Shown in pieces: positions 58,261 to 64,000 of a stretch of 64,000 nt of DNA; within the stretch, counting starts at the first letter, position 1; every line of letters begins with the position of its first letter. The position numbers were made by a program, and so were the translations under genes. The stretch is taken from positions 248,001-312,000 of the forward strand of contig NZ_LT897781.1 in NCBI RefSeq assembly GCF_900188315.1, read 5' to 3'. The notes under the pieces are model-generated. The model was not told the DNA's origin, did not search any database, and worked only from the letters and a program-made list of their open reading frames with translations. This stretch comes from Marinobacter sp. es.042. Its GTDB lineage: Bacteria; Pseudomonadota; Gammaproteobacteria; Pseudomonadales; Oleiphilaceae.

Positions 58261-58319
58261 GGTTCTGTCCTGCGTTGTTCTTGTCGAATAAGGGTCTTTG
58301 TTCTTGTTGGCGGGTGGCT

Positions 58320-59567
58320 TCAGGCCACCGCATCCATCCGTTCAATGATCAGTGCGATGCCCTGGCCAACGCCGATGCACATGGTGCAGAGGGCATACCG
58401 GGCTTTCTGGCCCGCGGCGTGGCGACGCTCCAGTTCGTTCAGGGCGGTGGTTACCAGCCGGGCGCCGCTCATGCCCAGGGGATGGCCGAGGGCAATGGCG
58501 CCACCGTTCGGATTTACGTGCTCGGCATCATCCGGCAGGCCGAGATCCCGGGTAACCGCCAGGGCCTGCGCAGCAAATGCCTCGTTCAGCTCGATAACAT
58601 CCATATCTGCCAGTTCCAGACCGGCGGTGGCCAGAACCTTGCGGGTGGCCGGTGCCGGGCCAAAGCCCATGATCCGTGGCTCCACGCCAGCCGTTGCCAT
58701 GGCAACGACCCGGGCGCGGGGTTTCAGGTTGTACTGTTTGAGAGCATCGGCTCCCGCCAGAAGCAGTGCGCAGGCTCCGTCGTTCACGCCGGACGCATTG
58801 CCCGCAGTTACCGTGCCGTTTTCACGGAACGGGGTTGGCAGAGAGGCGAGTTTTTCCAGGCTGGTTTCCCGGGGATGCTCGTCGGTGTCCACCACCAGCG
58901 GGTCCTGCTTGCGGCGGGGAATCGTCACCGGTGTGATCTCGGCGGCCAGTCGGCCTTCTTTCTGGGCAGCCGCGGTGCGCTGCTGACTGCGCAGGGCGAA
59001 CGCGTCCTGATCTTCCCGGGAAATGCCGAAGTCGGCCGCAACGTTTTCCGCCGTCTCGGGCATGGAATCAATGCCGTACTGCTTTTTCAGTACCGGGTTT
59101 ACAAAGCGCCAGCCGATGGTGGTGTCAAAAATCTCCGCCTTGCGACTGAATGCAGAGTCGGCCTTGCCCATAACGAAGGGAGCACGGGACATGGATTCGA
59201 CGCCGCCGGCAATCATCAGCTGTGTTTCGCCGGTACGGATGGCCCGGGCGGCGCTGCCGACTGCATCCATACCGGAACCGCACAGACGGTTGATGGTGCT
59301 GCCCGGTACGTCCACCGGAAGACCTGCCAGCAGCAGGGACATGCGGGCAACGTCGCGATTGTCTTCACCGGCCTGGTTGGCGCAGCCATAAAGAACGTCG
59401 TCAATTTTCGACCAGTCCAGATCCGGATGGCGTTCGGTCAGGGCCTTGATAGGAATGGCGCCCAGGTCATCTGCCCGCACGGCGGAGAGAGCACCGCCGT
59501 ATCGACCGATGGGGGTGCGGATGGCATCGACGATGTAGGCGTCTTTCAGGATATTGTCGGCGCTCAT
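58320..59567 (-). CDS. paaJ: PaaJ, 3-oxoadipyl-CoA/3-oxo-5,6-dehydrosuberyl-CoA thiolase
   Basis: A 415-residue thiolase. The acylated cysteine is in [18 protein letters not shown] (about residues 88-105), the catalytic His in [20 protein letters not shown], and the second cysteine in [16 protein letters not shown] at the end. It cleaves the beta-ketoacyl-CoA intermediates twice, giving acetyl-CoA and finally succinyl-CoA. Its start overlaps the paaI stop by four bases. Confidence 0.94.
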   Translation of the reverse strand: MSADNILKDAYIVDAIRTPIGRYGGALSAVRADDLGAIPIKALTERHPDLDWSKIDDVLYGCANQAGEDNRDVARMSLLLAGLPVDVPGSTINRLCGSGMDAVGSAARAIRTGETQLMIAGGVESMSRAPFVMGKADSAFSRKAEIFDTTIGWRFVNPVLKKQYGIDSMPETAENVAADFGISREDQDAFALRSQQRTAAAQKEGRLAAEITPVTIPRRKQDPLVVDTDEHPRETSLEKLASLPTPFRENGTVTAGNASGVNDGACALLLAGADALKQYNLKPRARVVAMATAGVEPRIMGFGPAPATRKVLATAGLELADMDVIELNEAFAAQALAVTRDLGLPDDAEHVNPNGGAIALGHPLGMSGARLVTTALNELERRHAAGQKARYALCTMCIGVGQGIALIIERMDAVA

Positions 59568-60010
59568 GCAGTTTCCTCCGAATTGCGTACCGTGCCACGA
59601 ACCTCATAGGAGCGGCCCCGGAACAGGGCAACCTTGCGGCCGTCCTGATTGGTTAGTGTGATGTCGTAAACGCCGGTGCGGCCGCCGCGGGCCTGCTCTT
59701 CGGCGGTGGCGGTCAGCCGGTCGCCCTCTTTGGCGCCGTACATGTAATCAATGCTGCAACCGGAGGCCACGGTGGCGCGGTCATAGCTGTTACAGGCAAA
59801 CGCAAACGCCGAATCGGCCAGGGTGAACAGGTAACCGCCGTGGCAGGAGCCGTGGCCCTGGATCATGTCGCCGGTGACCGTCATGGTGAGCACTGCTTTG
59901 CCCGGGGCAACGGACTCGATGTTCATGCCCAGTTTCTGGCTGGCGCGGTCCCGCGCGAACATGGCCTTGGCGCATTCTTCGGCGAGTACTTGCGGATCCA
60001 TCTCGCTCAT
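59564..60010 (-). CDS. paaI: PaaI, phenylacetate-pathway acyl-CoA thioesterase
   Basis: A 148-residue hotdog-fold thioesterase. [24 protein letters not shown] (about residues 53-76) holds the conserved HGG and Asp. PaaI removes CoA from hydroxyphenylacetyl-CoA by-products so that CoA is not trapped. It overlaps both neighbours by four bases, in the order paaH-paaI-paaJ. Confidence 0.94.
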   Translation of the reverse strand: MSEMDPQVLAEECAKAMFARDRASQKLGMNIESVAPGKAVLTMTVTGDMIQGHGSCHGGYLFTLADSAFAFACNSYDRATVASGCSIDYMYGAKEGDRLTATAEEQARGGRTGVYDITLTNQDGRKVALFRGRSYEVRGTVRNSEETA

Positions 60011-61527
60011 GAATAAAACCCCTTCTTTGCAAATGCGTTCTTCCGGAGCAGCAGGGCAGGGCGATAGCGGTCCTCTGCGTAGCTGGTCTGGATGTTGGTG
60101 AGCACCTTGAACAGGTGGCCCGCGCCCAGGCGGTCGCTCCAGCTCAGGGGGCCGTCGGGATAGTTCAGGCCCGCTTTCATTGCCAGATCGATATCCGCGA
60201 CCGTTGCAACACCGTGAAGAGCCGCATCGGCTGCTTCATTCGCCAGCATGGCGACGGTACGCATGATGACCAGCCCCGGCCGGTCCGCGATCAGGCTGAC
60301 TTCGATACCCGCTTTTTGCAGTAAAGCACAGGCACAGGAAACCGCTGCGTCGGAGGCCTGATCGGCCGGCGCCAGGGCAAGCCGGCTTGCTTTGCTGTAG
60401 TCAAAGGCAAGGTCAAACAGCACCAGATTGGCGACGCCCTCACTGGCGGCACGCTCGGTAGCCATCCGGCCGTCGGTAAGTGCCAGTACCGCATCGCCAA
60501 AGCGAATCTGGCCCGGGCCGTCGCGCTCGATAATGGTCAGGCCGGCTGCCTTCAGTCGCTCTAGCAGCGGTGCGTCTACGCCGGGATTGCCTTCGGCAAT
60601 GACCACGGACTCATCGGATTGATGTGCCGGCTCGGTCTTTGGCTGCGGCTTTTCCGCACTCTCGCCATAGGGATAGAACCCCTGGCCGCTCTTGCGTCCC
60701 AGGCGACCGGCTTCCACCAGTTCTTTCTGGATCAGTGACGGCAGAAAGCGGGGGTCCTGGTAATAGGAATTGAAGACAGAGCTGGTAACGGCGTAGTTGA
60801 CGTCGTGGCCGATCAGGTCGGTAAGCTCGAAAGCACCCATCCGGAACTCGCCGGCTTCGCGGATGATGGCATCCAGCGTGGCGGCGTCGGTGGCCTGTTC
60901 CTGCAGCAGGCGCAGGCTTTCTGCGTAAAACGGACGGGCCACGCGGTTCACGATGAAGCCCGGAGTCGACGTGGCATACACCGGCTTCTTGCCCCAGGCG
61001 GTGGCCGTGGCATGGACGGTATCGGCAACGGTCTTGCTGGTCGCCAGCCCCATGACCACTTCGACCAGCGCCATCAGCGGTGCCGGGTTGAAGAAGTGCA
61101 TGCCCACCAGACGCTCCGGTTTGCTCATGTCAGCACCGAGGGCGGTAACAGAGATGGAGGAGGTGTTGGTGGCGAGGATCGCATCGGCGGTACACAGGTC
61201 TTCAAGGCTCGCCAGCAGCTGACGTTTGATCTGGAGGTCTTCGATGATGGCCTCGATCACCAGCCCGGCGTCTGCGACGTCATCAAGCTTTGCAACCGGG
61301 TGAATCCGGCCGATAACATCGTCCAGCTCCTGCTGCTGCATCTTGCCTTTGTCGACACGACGCTGAAGCTGTTTGGCGATACCGTCACGGCCCGCCTCGG
61401 CGGCACCCTCTCTCTGGTCGTGCAGGTAAACCTGATGGCCTGCCTGGGCGGCCACCTGAGCAATGCCGGAGCCCATGGCGCCGGCGCCGACGACGGCAAC
61501 TTTGGTTTGAGTATCCAGTGCCGGCAT
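60007..61527 (-). CDS. paaH: PaaH, 3-hydroxyadipyl-CoA dehydrogenase
   Basis: A 506-residue 3-hydroxyacyl-CoA dehydrogenase. The NAD loop is VAVVGAGAMGSGIAQVAAQAGHQVYLHD (residues 9-36), MHFFNPAPLMALVEVV and TPGFIVNRVARPFYAE are the substrate-side blocks, and a second C-terminal domain (about 400-490, with GLNYPDGPLSWSDRLGAGHL) completes the long PaaH type. It oxidises 3-hydroxyadipyl-CoA to 3-oxoadipyl-CoA. Starts three bases after the paaG stop. Confidence 0.95.
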   Translation of the reverse strand: MPALDTQTKVAVVGAGAMGSGIAQVAAQAGHQVYLHDQREGAAEAGRDGIAKQLQRRVDKGKMQQQELDDVIGRIHPVAKLDDVADAGLVIEAIIEDLQIKRQLLASLEDLCTADAILATNTSSISVTALGADMSKPERLVGMHFFNPAPLMALVEVVMGLATSKTVADTVHATATAWGKKPVYATSTPGFIVNRVARPFYAESLRLLQEQATDAATLDAIIREAGEFRMGAFELTDLIGHDVNYAVTSSVFNSYYQDPRFLPSLIQKELVEAGRLGRKSGQGFYPYGESAEKPQPKTEPAHQSDESVVIAEGNPGVDAPLLERLKAAGLTIIERDGPGQIRFGDAVLALTDGRMATERAASEGVANLVLFDLAFDYSKASRLALAPADQASDAAVSCACALLQKAGIEVSLIADRPGLVIMRTVAMLANEAADAALHGVATVADIDLAMKAGLNYPDGPLSWSDRLGAGHLFKVLTNIQTSYAEDRYRPALLLRKNAFAKKGFYS

Positions 61528-61530
61528 GGC

Positions 61531-62322
61531 TTATTTCCCCTTGAAGTTCGGCGTGCGTTTTTCCATGAAGGCGGCAACGCCCTCACGGTAGTCTTCGGTC
61601 TGTCCCGCCATGCGCTGCAGATCGCGCTCCAGATTGATCTGCTCTTCAAAGGTGTTGCTGGCGCTGGCGTGCAGTGCCCGCTTGATCAGTGCAAGACCCT
61701 TGGTCGGTTGGGTCGCGAAATGGCGGGCAAGTTTCATGGTCTCTTCCATGAGTTGCTCGTTATCAACGCAACGCCAGATCATGCCCCAGTTCTCGGCCTG
61801 CTCGGCGCTGATCTTGTCGCCCAGAAGCGCCATGCCTTTGGCACGTGCCATACCGGCTACCCGGGGCAGAGTCCAGGTGCCGCCGGAATCGGGTACCAGC
61901 CCCAGTTTGCAGAAGGCCTGAACGAAATTCGCAGAACGGGCTGCCAGGGTAATGTCGCAGGCCAGGGCAATGTTGGCGCCGGCGCCAGCGGCCACCCCGT
62001 TTACCGCGCAGAGCACGGGCATCGGCAGATCCCGGAGGCTCCGCATGAGCGGGTTGTAATAGTTCTCCAGAGAGGCGCCCAGGTCCGGCATTTCCTGATC
62101 TGGTGAGACGCTGCGGTCGGAAAGATCCTGCCCCGCACAAAAACCTCGGCCGGAGCCGGTGATGACCAGTACACGGACAGACTCATCCTTGCGCACGGTG
62201 CTGATGGCCTCGCGCATACGCTCATGCATTTCAACGTTGAAACTGTTCAGGTTGTCCGGACGGTTCAGGGTAAGCAAAGCCACGCCCTGATCGATCTCAA
62301 GAAGAATGCTCGGCTGAGTCAT
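61531..62322 (-). CDS. paaG: PaaG, 1,2-epoxyphenylacetyl-CoA isomerase
   Basis: A 263-residue crotonase. SGRGFCAGQDLSDRSVSPDQE (about residues 58-78) is the PaaG-type oxyanion block, and VNGVAAGAGANIALACDITLAA and AFCKLGLVPDSGGTWTLPRVAG follow, with the Asp typical of isomerases rather than the hydratase Glu. It converts the ring epoxide to oxepin-CoA and later shifts a double bond. ATG 62322 has AGGA about ten bases upstream; a longer frame to 62385 lacks support. First gene of paaGHIJK. Confidence 0.94.
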   Translation of the reverse strand: MTQPSILLEIDQGVALLTLNRPDNLNSFNVEMHERMREAISTVRKDESVRVLVITGSGRGFCAGQDLSDRSVSPDQEMPDLGASLENYYNPLMRSLRDLPMPVLCAVNGVAAGAGANIALACDITLAARSANFVQAFCKLGLVPDSGGTWTLPRVAGMARAKGMALLGDKISAEQAENWGMIWRCVDNEQLMEETMKLARHFATQPTKGLALIKRALHASASNTFEEQINLERDLQRMAGQTEDYREGVAAFMEKRTPNFKGK

Positions 62323-62405
62323 GGCGGTATGTCCTGTTGTTTGTTGTAGGGGGGATAGCGCGAAAGGTGTGTTAAATCGGCACACTGCTATCGAATGTGG
62401 AAAAT

Positions 62406-62434
62406 GAGTATATCTTAGAATTGATACTCGTCAA
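62406..62434 (-). promoter_or_regulatory. paaG promoter with inverted repeat
   Basis: Minus-strand TTGACG (plus 62429-62434) and TATACT (plus 62407-62412) with a 16-base spacer, about 85 bases before the paaG ATG. GAGTAT (62406-62411) and ATACTC (62424-62429) form an inverted repeat overlapping both boxes and containing TGATAC (62422-62427), so it is a candidate PaaX site. The rest of 62435-62706 has no assignable feature beyond the paaY leader. Confidence 0.5.
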
Positions 62435-62706
62435 GGATTGTGCTGGCTTGGTTCTGTATCACTTTGGTCGGATCTAATCGCCTGCTTTGTCTATATTGCT
62501 GAATATCCGGTAAAAATTCATCAGCGCTCTCAGGTTTGAGCCATTGCAGCGGTGGATTCTCGTCTCAAAACAGGCGCTAAGGTATGAAAAATCTCCCGGA
62601 AAAGGATAATGTGATACAGAAAATGAATCACAATGAATTTTCGGGTCCCACGTTCAGCCTGTCGTTTGGCGGAGCGCTGCCAGGCCCGTCCGCGAAGGAG
62701 ACCGTT

Positions 62707-63306
62707 ATGCCCAGCTACAGTATAGAAGGCGTTGTTCCTGTTGTTCATCCGTCCGCCTATGTGCATCCAACCGCCGTTCTCATCGGGGATGTCTGGATCG
62801 GACCGGATTGCTACGTGGGGCCTGCGGCTTCGCTGCGTGCAGATTTCGGGCGGATCATTCTGAAACAGGGGTCCAATGTTCAGGACACGTGTGTGATGCA
62901 TGCCTTTCCCGGGATGGATACGGTTGTCGAGAAAAACGGACACGTCGGCCATGGCGCAATCCTGCACGGCTGCGTTGTCGGCGAAGATGCCATGGTGGGC
63001 ATGAATGCGGTGGTGATGGATGAGGCGCACATTGCACCCCGCTCCATTGTTGGCGCTTGCGCGTTCGTGAAGGCGAAGTTTACCTGTGAGCCGGGATCGC
63101 TGATCGTTGGCTCGCCGGCCAAGGTGATGCGCATGCTGAGCGACAAGGAAATCGCCTGGAAGAGAAAGGGTACAGAAGAGTACCAGCGACTCACGCGTCG
63201 TTCTCTGGCCAGCCTCGAGGAAGTCCAGCCGCTGGCAGAAGCCGAAACGGATCGGCCCCGGGTGGACGCCAGCGGTTACAAGCCCAAGTACGAGCAGTCC
63301 GAATAG
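62707..63306 (+). CDS. paaY: PaaY, hexapeptide-repeat phenylacetate-pathway thioesterase
   Basis: A 199-residue left-handed beta-helix protein of the gamma-carbonic-anhydrase type. HPTAVLIGDVWIGPDCYVG and GHGAILHGCVVGEDAMVGMNAVV show the hexapeptide repeats; the histidines in VMHAFPG, GHVGHGAILHG can bind metal. E. coli PaaY hydrolyses dead-end CoA thioesters formed when the ring-cleavage step misfires. ATG 62707 follows AAGGAG by seven bases and matches the family start; the frame is open to 62584 but that extension is not conserved. Divergent from paaG. Confidence 0.93.
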   Translation: MPSYSIEGVVPVVHPSAYVHPTAVLIGDVWIGPDCYVGPAASLRADFGRIILKQGSNVQDTCVMHAFPGMDTVVEKNGHVGHGAILHGCVVGEDAMVGMNAVVMDEAHIAPRSIVGACAFVKAKFTCEPGSLIVGSPAKVMRMLSDKEIAWKRKGTEEYQRLTRRSLASLEEVQPLAEAETDRPRVDASGYKPKYEQSE

Positions 63307-63338
63307 ATGGTTTGGCGCCGGATTCGGGGAGATCGCTC

Positions 63339-63791
63339 TTAGAGTCCGGCGTCCTTGACGTTCTCCATAACCACAAACGTGCTGGTTTGCAGCACGTGGG
63401 GCAGAGCTGAGATTTCCTCCCCAAGAACCTGCCGGTATTCCTGCATGTTGCGGGTTCGGACTTTTAATAGGTAGTCGAAGTTGCCGGCAATCATGTGGCA
63501 CTGCTCCACCGCCGAGACGCTCTGAACAGCTTTATTAAAGGCAGTAAGGGCGCCGCTGCTGGTGTCGTTCAGGGTGACCTGTGCGAAGGCAATGTGGCTG
63601 AGACCAAGTTTGGTCTGGTTAACCAGGGCCGTGTAGCCGGTAATATAACCGTGCTCCTCAAGCCGGCGCATCCGCACCTGGCACGGCGTTTTGGAAAGGC
63701 CCACCCGGGACGCAAGCTCGGTTACCGTGATTCGGGAGTTCTTCTGTAGCTCGCGAATAATGGATTGGTCTATTCGATCCAATTCGGCCAT
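63339..63791 (-). CDS. Lrp/AsnC-family transcriptional regulator (PutR-like)
   Basis: A 150-residue regulator. The helix-turn-helix is LQKNSRITVTELASRVGLSKTPCQVRMRRLEEHGYI (about residues 15-50). The C-terminal RAM domain includes VQSVSAVEQCHMIAGNFDYLLKVRT (about 86-110). The SKTPC recognition-helix pattern resembles PutR-type activators of proline oxidation genes. ATG 63791 has GGA nine bases upstream. It is divergent from the gene that begins at 63951, its likely target. Confidence 0.85.
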   Translation of the reverse strand: MAELDRIDQSIIRELQKNSRITVTELASRVGLSKTPCQVRMRRLEEHGYITGYTALVNQTKLGLSHIAFAQVTLNDTSSGALTAFNKAVQSVSAVEQCHMIAGNFDYLLKVRTRNMQEYRQVLGEEISALPHVLQTSTFVVMENVKDAGL

Positions 63792-63950
63792 GTTGTCTGT
63801 TCCAGGTTAAATTAACGGCTAAATCATATGGCAAATATAATCGAAACTCCTCTAATCCGAAACTATATGGTCTAAGTGACTTTCCGGCCTTGCGTATACT
63901 GGTAGGTTAATCAGCCCAGTAAGAACGTATACCAAGTCCGGAGAGTTTCG

Positions 63951-64000
63951 ATGACCGATTCCCGCGCATTACAAAAACAAACCCTGCTGGAACAGCTTGC
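63951..64000 (+). CDS. Start of a gene cut by the window end
   Basis: ATG 63951 with CCGGAGAG about seven bases upstream opens MTDSRALQKQTLLEQL before the sequence ends. The residues visible are too few to identify. Divergence from a PutR-like regulator makes proline dehydrogenase (putA) or another amino-acid catabolic gene a reasonable guess only. The 159-base gap to the Lrp gene is AT-rich. Confidence 0.6.
   Translation, partial: MTDSRALQKQTLLEQL

Noticed and set aside
58248..59609. Long plus-strand open frame (453 codons) opposite paaJ
   Set aside because: It lies wholly antisense to a clear thiolase, has no recognisable domain and is the usual mirror frame of a GC-rich gene.
60805..62106. 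Long plus-strand open frame (433 codons) opposite paaH and paaG
   Set aside because: Antisense to two well-supported enzymes; composition and lack of ribosome site mark it as a shadow.
1..64000. tRNA, rRNA, CRISPR arrays, prophage
   Set aside because: No cloverleaf-like segments, repeat-spacer series, phage structural genes or integrases were seen on reading either strand; short non-coding RNAs cannot be excluded by eye.

Overview
The window looks like chromosomal DNA of a marine, aerobic gammaproteobacterium, most likely Marinobacter or a close relative. This is inferred from gene content and protein style; no 16S gene or other phylogenetic marker is present. It is gene-dense, by eye moderately GC-rich, with about 67 protein genes or gene remnants. 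I see no tRNA, rRNA, CRISPR array or intact mobile element.

Left part (1-19,600): mostly housekeeping and stress genes. These include an AraC regulator divergent from an EamA exporter; a four-gene minus-strand unit (Coq7-like diiron protein, unknown protein, AlkA-type DNA glycosylase, nucleoside deaminase); pseudoazurin; a divergent ADP-ribosylglycohydrolase convergent with ovoA (ovothiol synthesis); Bcr/CflA and BCCT transporters; an MscS channel; two SDR enzymes; a DUF2860 outer-membrane protein; a serine hydrolase lipoprotein; two divergent CPBP membrane proteases; and trxC.

19,600-24,500: an accessory patch. A solute-binding protein is followed by an apparently truncated membrane-protein start, a 24-bp perfect palindrome, and a MerR-DNA-binding/methyltransferase fusion gene bracketed by two related ~65-bp structured repeats. 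A possible IS5-like scrap follows, then a SLC13-type transporter.

24,800-37,200: a sulfide/persulfide oxidation region. One long minus-strand run reads persulfide dioxygenase, DUF442 sulfurtransferase-like protein, sulfide:quinone oxidoreductase, SulP transporter, cyanide-insensitive bd oxidase (cioA, cioB) and possibly a cupin. Sulfide would be oxidised, its electrons passed to quinone and on to a terminal oxidase that sulfide does not poison. Around it lie a 1-Cys peroxiredoxin, a periplasmic rhodanese, a SLAC1/TDT transporter, a DsrE-like protein, a NifX-like protein, a second persulfide dioxygenase and the decayed N-terminus of an octaheme cytochrome c. A 15-nt motif ending TTATAAC recurs in four of the intergenic regions.

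37,500-44,150: a crotonase; a large membrane protein joining two GIDE-like regions to a LemA domain; an internally deleted threonine aldolase remnant; the EF-P-like gene yeiP; and an overlapping trio of MFS transporter, lactate/malate-type dehydrogenase and acyl-CoA thioesterase.

44,150-63,300: the phenylacetate catabolic cluster. paaX and a five-gene branched-chain-type ABC importer lie to the left. Its last ATPase is fused to an N-terminal hemerythrin-like domain. paaABCDE-Z (ring epoxidase and ring cleavage) and paaGHIJK (isomerisation, beta-oxidation, CoA ligation) run on the minus strand, and paaY diverges from paaG. A paaF gene is not seen. Three promoter regions carry TGATA/TATCA-type inverted repeats that are plausible PaaX sites.

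Right edge: an Lrp/AsnC regulator resembling PutR-type proteins, divergent from a gene cut by the window end.
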